Shown here: positions 25,439 to 32,323 of the stretch, piece after piece
How the letters are laid out: each line of letters starts with the position of its first letter
Position numbering within the stretch: the first letter of the stretch is position 1
DNA from: Prochloraceae cyanobacterium
Lineage (GTDB): Bacteria > Cyanobacteriota > Cyanobacteriia > Cyanobacteriales > JASJDA01
NCBI GenBank assembly: GCA_030065755.1
Contig: JASJDA010000025.1
Location: forward strand, 1 to 36,549
DNA: 36,549 nt
Direction: 5' to 3'
Made by a program: the position numbers and the translations under genes
Notes under the pieces: model-generated
Told to the model about the DNA's origin: nothing
Seen by the model: the letters and a program-made list of their open reading frames with translations, nothing else
Database searches by the model: none

Positions 25439-25945
25439 ATGACTTACACAGCAAATTCTGCCCTTAAATACTTCTCTAACCCTAAGTTAGCCGATGCTGT
25501 ACCAGCCACAATCTCGCTATTTAAAAACCTCCGCGTTGACGACCAACTAGGTCTACTGTGGTTCGCTTACACCAGAATAGGCAGCTCCATAACTCCTGCT
25601 GCTCCTGGTGCTGCTAGGCTGCAATTTGCCCAAGGTTTGCTAGAGCAAATTAAGCAAATGTCTCACACAGAACAGTTGCAAGTAATGCGTGACTTGGCAA
25701 AAAAAGCTTACACTCCTATTAGCCGTGCTTACGGAGTTTTGACAAATAATACCAAACTAGCTTTTTGGTATAAGCTAGCTGAATTAATGGAAGAAGGCGT
25801 AGTTATTCCCGTACCTTCTTCTTATGAAATGAGCCGCGAAGCTAAAAATCTACTCGCTGCTATTGAAAATCTAGAATTTTCTCAACAAATCACAGTGTTA
25901 CGTAAGATTGTCGCTGACATGGGAGTAGATCCTTTCGCTAACTAA
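25439..25945 (+). CDS. Helical carotenoid protein (OCP N-terminal-domain homologue)
   Basis: HCPs are stand-alone relatives of the effector half of orange carotenoid protein. They bind a carotenoid and quench singlet oxygen or phycobilisome excitation. The 168-residue sequence aligns without gaps to the OCP N-terminal domain: LRVDDQLGLLWFAYTRIG and AAPGAARLQFAQGLLEQIKQ, and ITVLR at 151-155. Carotenoid-contact Tyr44, Trp41 and Trp110 are at the same numbers as in OCP, and Arg155, which in OCP forms the inter-domain salt bridge, is present. The chain stops where OCP's linker would begin. A CTDH gene follows 91 nt later, the arrangement described for the Anabaena HCP4-CTDH pair as I recall it; this suggests the HCP4-type clade. 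Confidence 0.95.
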   Translation: MTYTANSALKYFSNPKLADAVPATISLFKNLRVDDQLGLLWFAYTRIGSSITPAAPGAARLQFAQGLLEQIKQMSHTEQLQVMRDLAKKAYTPISRAYGVLTNNTKLAFWYKLAELMEEGVVIPVPSSYEMSREAKNLLAAIENLEFSQQITVLRKIVADMGVDPFAN

Positions 25946-25979
25946 TTGCTGAAGTATCCGATTTACATTTCATTCATTG

Positions 25980-26007
25980 GAGCAGGATATTTCCTGCTCT
26001 TTTGTTT
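25980..26007 (+). terminator. Intrinsic terminator between the HCP and CTDH genes
   Basis: GAGCAGGA (25980-25987), TATT loop, TCCTGCTC (25992-25999), then TTTTGTTT. A perfect 8-bp GC-containing stem plus U-tract, 35 nt after the HCP stop and 30 nt before the CTDH start. It would limit read-through from HCP to CTDH. Confidence 0.85.
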
Positions 26008-26036
26008 CACGATCGAACGAACTAAAAGATAAAAAT

Positions 26037-26477
26037 ATGAACCTAGCTCAATCTAATTCTCAAACTGCTTCTAACTTGAATATTGAAGGGATTTCAGAGC
26101 CAGTAGTCAAACGTTATTTTGAAACCATAAATGCTGGGAATTTTGAAGCGACAGCCAACTTGTTTGCTCCAGAAGGAGCATTACATCCCCCTTTTGAATC
26201 TCCTGTTGTGGGATACGACGCGATCGCTACTTATCTACAAACAGAAGCTGAAGGTATGCTGCTATTTCCCGCTCGAGGAATAGCAGAAACCTTAGACGAC
26301 GACAATATCAGAATTGAAATCGAAGGTAAAGTTCGAGCTCCTTTATTTAGTGTCAATGTTGCTTGGCAATTTATTGTCAATCCCTGCGGAGAAATTTTAC
26401 ACGTTCAAGTTAAACTCTTAGCATCTGTCCAAGAGCTATTGAAAATAAAACCCGATCGCTTGCAACAAGATCTTTAA
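26037..26477 (+). CDS. CTDH: OCP C-terminal-domain homologue (NTF2-like carotenoid carrier)
   Basis: CTDHs are NTF2-fold proteins that carry carotenoid and deliver it to HCPs, and can pair with an HCP as a two-chain OCP. From ATG at 26037 the 146-residue product aligns with the OCP C-terminal domain: VKRYFETINAGNFEATANLF, LHPPFESPVVG, RAPLFSVNVAWQFIVNP, KLLASVQELL. Tyr27 corresponds to OCP Tyr201 and Trp110 to the carotenoid-bonding Trp near 288-290; Glu70 falls at the place of Glu244, partner of Arg155. A single Cys (117) could form a dimer disulfide. The in-frame upstream start at 25977 would lie inside the terminator hairpin, so 26037 is preferred. The stop overlaps the convergent gene by 4 nt. 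Confidence 0.93.
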   Translation: MNLAQSNSQTASNLNIEGISEPVVKRYFETINAGNFEATANLFAPEGALHPPFESPVVGYDAIATYLQTEAEGMLLFPARGIAETLDDDNIRIEIEGKVRAPLFSVNVAWQFIVNPCGEILHVQVKLLASVQELLKIKPDRLQQDL

Positions 26478-26905
26478 ATATATGCTGGTTGTTGGAAAGA
26501 TTTTGCTAACTGTCGCCGACCTAATTCGATATGTTCCGGTGCGGGTTGCCAGTCTGGGTGGCTAGTCATTAGCAAACTTTCTAGACTTTCTCGATCGAAT
26601 AGGTGCCAAGTTTCCGCCCCTGCAACTTCGCCTTCAACAGCATAACAGTTAGAACTTATACACTGAATTTTATAACTTCCAGCGATACGTTCTACGGTCA
26701 TCTCTTCTTTTGGCTGAAGGCTGCGAAACCTTAAAATTATTTCTTTTAATTCGTTTAAAGACGACACGTTTAATCCTGGAATCACCACACTTACTCTAGT
26801 ATCGCCATTGACAAAAATCCAATACTGACGAGATGGATCTATACCTTCTAGCCAAGGTGATTGGTCGTCAAGACGATAACGAGGGGATAGGATAAATTGT
26901 GTCAT
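26474..26905 (-). CDS. Conserved hypothetical protein
   Basis: A 143-residue soluble protein that I cannot place in a named family. Visible features: an N-terminal QFILSPRYRLDDQSPWLEGI segment, beta-strand-like RQYWIFVNGDTRVSVVIPGL, a helix (LNELKEIILRFRSL), and WHLFDRESLESLLMTSHPDW near the end. Two Cys lie close together (CISSNC). No signal peptide or membrane helix. It is convergent with the CTDH gene, overlapping its stop by 4 nt; this closeness gives no functional hint because the genes are on opposite strands. The ORF has normal base use with an ATG start and is likely real. Confidence 0.7.
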   Translation of the reverse strand: MTQFILSPRYRLDDQSPWLEGIDPSRQYWIFVNGDTRVSVVIPGLNVSSLNELKEIILRFRSLQPKEEMTVERIAGSYKIQCISSNCYAVEGEVAGAETWHLFDRESLESLLMTSHPDWQPAPEHIELGRRQLAKSFQQPAYI

Positions 26906-27240
26906 TGCTTTTATCTTAAATACTTATTTTGGCAAAAAATTTTCTAACATACATAACTGTTGTAATTTAGATAATTTATACAAATCAAGTAAAGTTTACA
27001 AAAGTTATGGTTTATTGGATATAAAAGCGTTTTTAGTAACTTTTTGTAACAAAAAACTTCATAATTAAGTAAACTCCCGTCAAATTAGACTCTCGATCGA
27101 CGATTATTGGCAATGCTTGAAATACAATATTTCTTAGGCGAGCGAATGTCAAAGTATGGGTGTAGTAAGCAAATAACGATCTTATTGACTGCGACTTCTG
27201 TCTCGATCGATTTGAACGGAAAAACTGATTGGTAAGAATT
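26906..27240. other. AT-rich gap between two minus-strand genes
   Basis: About 335 bases with no convincing gene. TTTTTGT-A-ACAAAAA (27041-27055) is a perfect AT-only palindrome. A 40-codon plus-strand ORF (27113-27235) lacks a Shine-Dalgarno and is not called. The end of rsmH has no clear terminator. Confidence 0.4.
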
Positions 27241-28095
27241 CTACTGACGTCGAGCTAATCGCAGTTTGGCAGAACGAGAACGAGGGTTTTTAGCTCGTTC
27301 TTCTGCTGAAGCTGTAATAGGCTTTTTGGTTAATACTTGCAAAAGTGGTGAATCGCGTAATTTATGCTTGACGATGCGGTCTTCTAGGCTGTGAAAACTA
27401 ATAATGGCAATTATCCCTCCTATTTTTAACCAGTGAGGGGCTCGATCGAGAAAGATTTCTAGGGACTGAAGTTCTTGATTGACAACTATTCGCAGCGCTT
27501 GAAAAACGCGAGTTGCTGGGTGTATTCTCCCGTAACGATATTGGCGCGGTACGCAAAGAGCGATCGCTTCTGCTAATTCAGTTGTAGTAACAAAAGGACG
27601 TTTCTCGACAATTCCCCTAGCAATTCGCCGAGAAAACCTCTCTTCCCCATATTGATAAAAGATATTGGCTAATTCTTTTTCACTCCAGCGATCGATAATT
27701 TCTTTAGCTGTCAAAGACTGACTGCGATCCATGCGCATATCTAAATTAGCTGTGTGTTTAAAACTAAAACCGCGTTCTGGAATATCTAATTGGGCAGAAC
27801 TAACACCTAAATCAGCAATAATACCGTCAAAATCTAAATTATTTGGCTCGTATTCTGCAAAATTACCTTGCCAAAACTCTATACGTTCCTTTCCATATTG
27901 GGCTAGTTTGTCTTTAGTTGCAGCGATCGCCTCCTCATCTCGATCGATTCCTATAAGCCTGATGTCAGAAGATTTTGCTAATATCAAACTACTATGGCCT
28001 CCACCGCCAACAGTAGCGTCTAAATACTTTCCTCCTGGACGAATATTCAATCCTTCAATTAATTCTCGACTCAGTACTGGTATGTGGACAAACAT
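27241..28095 (-). CDS. rsmH: 16S rRNA (cytosine1402-N4)-methyltransferase RsmH
   Basis: RsmH methylates N4 of C1402 in 16S rRNA, in the ribosomal P site, using SAM. The 284-residue sequence has the expected motifs: [13 protein letters not shown], the SAM-binding [39 protein letters not shown], and the C-terminal [18 protein letters not shown] and [10 protein letters not shown]. Length is slightly shorter than E. coli RsmH (313). No mra/dcw cluster genes are adjacent, as is common in cyanobacteria where this cluster is dispersed. The start ATG at 28095 begins MFVHIPVL, the usual N-terminus. Confidence 0.96.
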   Translation of the reverse strand: MFVHIPVLSRELIEGLNIRPGGKYLDATVGGGGHSSLILAKSSDIRLIGIDRDEEAIAATKDKLAQYGKERIEFWQGNFAEYEPNNLDFDGIIADLGVSSAQLDIPERGFSFKHTANLDMRMDRSQSLTAKEIIDRWSEKELANIFYQYGEERFSRRIARGIVEKRPFVTTTELAEAIALCVPRQYRYGRIHPATRVFQALRIVVNQELQSLEIFLDRAPHWLKIGGIIAIISFHSLEDRIVKHKLRDSPLLQVLTKKPITASAEERAKNPRSRSAKLRLARRQ

Positions 28096-28563
28096 TTCCC
28101 AGAATATATCTTTAAGAGATTAGCTATACTTATCTTTTTTAGATAAATTTAATTATAAAGTATTAACAAAGTTCCAGACTCTCAAATTTTAGTAGTATTC
28201 CTTATCAATTTGTTAAAAGAATCCAAAATAAATTTCTCGTTTTGTTGAATCTCATAAAATTGTCAAATGGCGAACAAAATTATTTTCAGGAAGTCTTTAG
28301 AAAGCCTGGAGCCAAAATTATTTGTAGACTGAAAACAAGTATTCAATTTGTCGGGAGCATCCCATTTTGTCTTTCTTCAGTACTCATAACTTTAAAGCAA
28401 AAGCTTACTAAAGTACGCAGACTAGGAAAGTAACTGCAACCTAGTGCAAATCTCAATTACAAACTAAAAAAGAACGAGAAGAATAATTAAAATAGCAATA
28501 AGAATATATTTAGCTTAATGCGCAGAAGCCCCACACTGTAATATAAGTGAAACAACATATTCA
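28096..28563. other. Intergenic region upstream of rsmH and the intron remnant
   Basis: About 470 AT-rich bases. A 63-residue ORF (TTG start at 28242) has no family resemblance. At the right end, CACACTG-T-AATAT (28532-28544) pairs with ATATTCAGTGTG (28557-28568), a 12-bp stem with one bulge that straddles the presumed 5' end of the intron remnant. No clear promoter was identified. Confidence 0.4.
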
Positions 28564-29080
28564 GTGTGCGACGGCGCTTAAAGCGCGAAAATGAACTGGA
28601 GCGCACGCTGCCTTATGAATGGATGTGAGTTGACAACAGTCTTATACGAATGATGCGCAGCAAGTGAGTTTGAGACATGGACTCGGGCGTTCAAACTGAT
28701 TGTTTATTTTGCCGTTAAGAAGAATCATATGTTACAATAGCAAAAATGTTATCAGTAGGGAGCTGCAACCCGAAGATCGGACAAATAAAAACTTATCCTG
28801 CAGTGGAACCTTAAAAACTGAACATATGGGGTTGTAGACAGGAAACAGAACCAATAGGTTTCTCGGTGTCTGCGTAAAATGTTAACCGTACCTAGGTAGT
28901 ATTTAAAAAAATTATACGCATGAACCGTGCGGAATGGAAACTGCCTGCTGACAGCGTACTGTCGGGGATATAAAAAGCTTGCTTTCAATATCTAGATAAG
29001 TGCTACGCAGGAATGCCTTATCGTGAGGTAAGGAAGCCTACACTGTATGCTTACAGAGCGTGTAGGAGGAGGTCACCAGT
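28564..29080 (+). mobile_element. Probable truncated group II intron (domains I-III, no reverse transcriptase, no domain V)
   Basis: The segment starts with GTGTGCGACGGCG, matching the GUGYG 5' end of group II introns. It is rich in intron-like structure: AGACA...TGTCT (about 28836-28871) enclosing GAACC-AATA-GGTTTC in a domain I-like branch; CCTTATC-GTGA-GGTAAGG (29016-29033) with a GNRA tetraloop; and CCTACAC...GTGTAGG (29037-29043 with 29060-29066) with TGTA-TGCT-TACA inside, like domain III. It stops around GGTCACC at 29071-29077. No reverse transcriptase ORF, no domain V and no domain VI follow; prfB begins 45 nt later. It therefore cannot splice in cis. The base composition is less AT-rich than the flanks. 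The call rests on remembered intron patterns and was not checked with a covariance model. Confidence 0.6.
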
Positions 29081-29124
29081 AAAATACTAAGATTAAGAAG
29101 AAAAAATAAAATCAACCAAAAAGT

Positions 29125-30232
29125 ATGGAAACCTCACAAATCAAAAAAGAAATAGAAACAGTAGGTGCGCGCCTGGGTAAAACCCAGGACTATCTTTGAC
29201 TTGCCTGCCTTAAAAGCTAAAATAGCAGACTTAGAACAATTAGCAGCACAGCCAGATTTTTGGGATAATGCTGAAATTGCGCAAAATACACTTCAAGAAC
29301 TAAACGAACTCAAAGACAAGCTACAGCAATACCACGAGTGGAAAAATAAACTAGAAGACGCTAAAGCGATCGTCGAGCTTCTAGAACTAGAAGAAGATGA
29401 AACTCTATCAGTAGAAGCACAAACAAATATCATATCTCTCCAACAGGAACTCGATCGCTGGGAGTTACAGCAATTGCTATCTGGCACTTACGACGCTAAA
29501 GGAGCCATATTAACCATAAATGCTGGTGCTGGGGGTACAGATGCTCAAGATTGGGCAGAAATGCTTCTGCGAATGTATACTCGCTGGGGAGAAAAACAAG
29601 GCTACAAAGTCCGCTTAACAGAAGAATCTAAAGGAGATGAAGCGGGAATTAAGTCAGCAACACTAGAAATTGAGGGTCGTTACGCTTTTGGTTATCTCAA
29701 AGCAGAAAAAGGTACCCACCGACTGGTCAGGATTTCTCCTTTTAACGCTAACGGGAAGCGACAAACCAGCTTTGCTGGAGTAGAAATAATGCCCGCTTTA
29801 GGTAATGATGCAGTTAAAGTAGAAATACCGGAGAAGGACTTAGAAATCAGTACCTCTCGCGCTGGGGGTAAAGGGGGACAAAACGTCAATAAAGTAGAAA
29901 CAGCCGTGCGCATTGTTCACATTCCTACGGGTCTTGCAGTACGCTGTACCGAAGAACGCTCTCAGCTACAAAACAAAGAAAAAGCTCTCGCACTTCTTAA
30001 AGCTAAATTGTTGGTTATTGTCGAAGAACAAAGAGCTAAAGAAATAGCTGAAATTAGAGGAGATATGGTAGAAGCGGCTTGGGGAAACCAAATTCGTAAC
30101 TACGTTTTCCATCCATATCAAATGGTCAAAGATCTGCGTACCAGCGTCGAAACTACTGCTGTCAGTCAAGTCCTCGACGGCGACCTCAATTTATTTATTG
30201 AAGCCTATTTGCGTCAGGAAACTCCCGTCTAA
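29125..30232 (+). CDS. prfB: Peptide chain release factor 2, with programmed +1 frameshift
   Basis: RF2 releases peptides at UGA and UAA. The gene is in two frames: 29125-29196 (24 codons, [20 protein letters not shown] then QDYL) and 29198-30232, joined by a +1 shift at CTT TGA C (29194-29200), the classical autoregulatory RF2 site where low RF2 favours slippage past the in-frame UGA. The combined product has 368 residues. The stop-recognition tripeptide SPF is at 204-206 and GGQ at 250-252, within one residue of their E. coli positions, which confirms both the reconstruction and RF2 rather than RF1. Taking the second frame alone would give a false start at 29165 (GTG). The leader upstream is a probable intron remnant. 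The DUF3598 gene follows 45 nt later. Confidence 0.97.
29172..29200 (+). promoter_or_regulatory. prfB recoding site with adjacent hairpin
   Basis: CTT TGA C (29194-29200) is the slippery stop. CCAGGA, a Shine-Dalgarno-like stimulator, precedes it at 29084+100, i.e. 29184-29189. CCTGGGT-AAA-ACCCAGG (29172-29188) forms a perfect 7-bp stem that contains the CCAGG part, so the stimulator can be held in a hairpin just 5' of the slip site. Confidence 0.85.
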
Positions 30233-30277
30233 GTTAACCTAATCTAAACGTAACTTGTGAGAGAAAACCGCTCAATT

Positions 30278-31108
30278 ATGCTTTCTCAATGGGAATGTTT
30301 GCTGAAAAATGTAGGAGAATGGCAGGGGTCATTTACCAGCTTCTCACCGCAAGGAGAAGAGTTAGAAGATATACCCACTGTTATTTCTTTAGAAGGTCTT
30401 AATAACAGTCAAACAATTCGTCAGGTCGTCCGCAGATCTCCCCTTAACCAACCTCCTGAAGAAAAGGTACTCGAATATAGTTCTTTAAATAGAAGTATTT
30501 TATTTTTCGATAATGGAGCCTTTTCTCAAGGATCTCTCCAATGGGGACCTTTTGCTGAATTTGGAGCGGAATTTAGTTTAATTGAAGGCGATTGCCGCTT
30601 GCGAATGGTGCAGTTTTTTAATAAAGAAGGACGCTTCGATCGCCTGACTCTAATTCGAGAAAAATTAGCAGGGATAAATAGCAATTTCAGACCGCCTTTA
30701 ACTGCAGAGCAATTAGTAGGAGAGTGGCGCGGAAAAGCTGTTACCATGTATCGGGATTTAAGAACTCCCGATACTTACGATACGAACCTTAAATTAGATA
30801 TTCAAGGCGATCGACTGACGCAAAAATTAACTTTTGGTATTGCTAATTCAGTTCGCACTATTTCTTCGACAGCTCAAATTCACAATCGTCTTCTGCAGTT
30901 CGATCGTAGCGATCCTCCCGTACAAATCTTGCTTCTCCCCGATGGAGCATCTTGTAACACTCCCGTAGCAATTAGAGCGGGCAGTGGTTTTGTGTTGGAA
31001 GTTGGTTGGTTACTGACTCCTCAAAGACGACAGCGCTTAATTCGCAGCTATAGTCCGCAAGGAGAATGGGTAAATCTGACATTAGTAGAAGAAGAAAAAA
31101 TTAACTAA
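30278..31108 (+). CDS. DUF3598 family protein (lipocalin-like)
   Basis: From ATG at 30278 the 276-residue protein starts MLSQWECLLKNVGEWQGSFT and contains two similar halves (first about 1-135, second about 140-276), each opening with a GEW(Q/R)G motif: NVGEWQGSFTSFSPQGE and LVGEWRGKAVTMYRDLR. This fits DUF3598, predicted to form calycin/lipocalin-like barrels; several cyanobacterial members are uncharacterised and some relatives act on bilins or other hydrophobic ligands. A GTG at 30257 would add 7 residues that are not typical of the family. Cytoplasmic, no signal peptide. It follows prfB after 45 nt in the same direction. The stop overlaps that of the VOC gene by 8 nt. Confidence 0.85.
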   Translation: MLSQWECLLKNVGEWQGSFTSFSPQGEELEDIPTVISLEGLNNSQTIRQVVRRSPLNQPPEEKVLEYSSLNRSILFFDNGAFSQGSLQWGPFAEFGAEFSLIEGDCRLRMVQFFNKEGRFDRLTLIREKLAGINSNFRPPLTAEQLVGEWRGKAVTMYRDLRTPDTYDTNLKLDIQGDRLTQKLTFGIANSVRTISSTAQIHNRLLQFDRSDPPVQILLLPDGASCNTPVAIRAGSGFVLEVGWLLTPQRRQRLIRSYSPQGEWVNLTLVEEEKIN

Positions 31109-31583
31109 TTTTCACCTGGTAAATAATAATTAAATGACCGTCGCGATCGCAAAATGCTTGCTCGGTAAAACAGAGATTTGGCGGCGCATTAAAAGTATTA
31201 GGTTCGATTATATTCAATCCCAATTCGCGAATCTTCTCAATAACTGGGTCGAGTTCTGCTACTCTAATCACTATTCCTGCTCGATAGGGAGCGTTTGGTG
31301 GAGGTAGTTCAAATCCTTTTACTTCTGTTAAAGCAAGCGCTCTAGTTTCGTATTCACTACTGAGTACGGCAAATTTAAGACGAGCACTTTTGGGAAACCT
31401 AAAAACAGAGTAGAGGTAGGAATTGGGGGATGCCTCACTTACGTAGTCTAGCTTAAAGCCGAGAATATCTCGATAAATCGACAGCGATCGCTCTAGATCG
31501 GCAACTGCTAAGCAAGGACGTTTGAGGTGAACTCCTTCTCCATATAGGGAATTGTGGTTTATTGACTGTTGTACTGATTCCAT
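31101..31583 (-). CDS. VOC-superfamily (glyoxalase/dioxygenase fold) protein
   Basis: The 160-residue protein has one vicinal-oxygen-chelate domain: HLKRPCLAVADLERSLSIYR then DILGFKLDYVSE at residues 19-52, and FTEQAFCDRDGHLIIIYQ at the end with the terminal (D/E)PxGxxxE-like region replaced by DRDGHLIIIYQ. The metal-ligand positions would be His19 or nearby, and a Glu is missing at the usual last position, so enzymatic activity is uncertain. Members include glyoxalase I, extradiol dioxygenases and antibiotic-binding proteins; I cannot assign a substrate. Its 3' end overlaps the convergent DUF3598 gene by 8 nt. An upstream in-frame start is not evident. Confidence 0.85.
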   Translation of the reverse strand: MESVQQSINHNSLYGEGVHLKRPCLAVADLERSLSIYRDILGFKLDYVSEASPNSYLYSVFRFPKSARLKFAVLSSEYETRALALTEVKGFELPPPNAPYRAGIVIRVAELDPVIEKIRELGLNIIEPNTFNAPPNLCFTEQAFCDRDGHLIIIYQVKIS

Positions 31584-31869
31584 ATTTTCGACCGAGTTAG
31601 GTTCGCGGTTTGGAAACTTAGCTTAACCCGCAATCGAGCGGTTATTGATAAAAATTAATTCATCTTTTGGGTCAATTTATCCGAGAAGTTCCAGGGAGGG
31701 TCAGATTTTTTTGTTAACTCGATCGCGACATTTTAGATAGCCCTGCTATATTTATTCGTGATATTAGCAACGGCTGATTTTGACACTCCAACGGGTAAAC
31801 CACGTTGGATTCTTTAGACGAAACCGAACTCGCATTCGGCTAGAACCATGTTAACTTTCACGTACCACG
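31584..31869. other. Intergenic region with two strong hairpins
   Basis: TCCAACG-GGTAAACCA-CGTTGGA (31787-31809), followed by TTCTTT, has the shape of an intrinsic terminator on the plus strand. CCGAA-CTCGCA-TTCGG (31824-31839) follows 14 nt later. No gene precedes them on the plus strand within 600 nt, so they may end or shape an unannotated RNA transcribed from about 31600-31780. Confidence 0.45.
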
Positions 31870-32181
31870 ATGTCTTATTTGCCGATAGTCGAAACTAACC
31901 AGAACACAGCAGCCCACGTTACAGTTTTCTGCATCAAGGCATTGCCAATTGCCCCTACTCTCTCGCTCCAATTGGAGTCTGAGTATACTTTTGTCTTTTT
32001 GTTGTCGTTAGCTATATTTATCTATTTTGTTTCGCTCAATCTGAAAGCAATGCTAGTAAAGGCTGGAAGTGGAGTGTTTAACACCGAGCTTGGGATTTTC
32101 CCAAACTACCGTCTAACCACAGCGTCCAATTACTCGGAGTCTCACCGTCAATTCGTGATGTCTTGGCGACTTACTAACTAA
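31870..32181 (+). CDS. Doubtful small ORF with one membrane segment
   Basis: A 103-residue frame starting ATG at 31870, without a Shine-Dalgarno. It has one hydrophobic segment, YTFVFLLSLAIFIYFVSLNL (about residues 39-58), followed by a polar tail (KAMLVKAGSGVFNTELGIFP). I recognise no family. It precedes the permease gene by 142 nt in the same direction. Codon use is not strongly biased either way. It could be a real single-pass protein or chance. Confidence 0.35.
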   Translation: MSYLPIVETNQNTAAHVTVFCIKALPIAPTLSLQLESEYTFVFLLSLAIFIYFVSLNLKAMLVKAGSGVFNTELGIFPNYRLTTASNYSESHRQFVMSWRLTN

Positions 32182-32275
32182 TATCTATAGTACAGGAGTT
32201 CAAACCATTGCTATATAAAGATTTGATGTCGAAAATGTATAGTTTGACTGCCCCTAAAGGAGCTAACTCATTGTT

Positions 32276-32317
32276 CCTCCTACGGCTGAAAGCTCGTAGG
32301 TGTCCCAACTGCGGAGG
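32276..32317 (+). promoter_or_regulatory. Structured leader of the permease gene with hidden Shine-Dalgarno
   Basis: The ribosome site GGAGG (32313-32317) lies 6 nt before the ATG. CCTCC (32276-32280) upstream is its exact complement. Between them CCTACG (32279-32284) and CGTAGG (32295-32300) can form a competing hairpin that uses part of the same CCTCC. The two folds are mutually exclusive, the usual layout of a translational switch. No known riboswitch class was recognised. Confidence 0.5.
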
Positions 32318-32323
32318 GTTATT

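Noticed and set aside
25977-26036. Upstream extension of CTDH beginning MEQDISC
   Set aside because: The extension is encoded by the terminator hairpin and has no counterpart in the OCP C-terminal domain; the ATG at 26037 fits.
27113-27235. 40-codon plus-strand ORF between the hypothetical gene and rsmH
   Set aside because: No ribosome site, no membrane or family pattern; could be chance. Conservation in relatives would be needed to revive it.
28242-28433. 63-residue ORF with TTG start upstream of the intron remnant
   Set aside because: TTG start without Shine-Dalgarno, no recognisable motif, AT-rich context.
28752-28988. Minus-strand 78-residue ORF
   Set aside because: It lies antisense within the structured, intron-like segment and has no protein-like pattern.
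29165-29197. GTG at 29165 as the prfB start
   Set aside because: The residues before DLPALK do not resemble RF2, whereas the 29125 frame plus the CTT TGA C shift restores a normal RF2 N-terminus.
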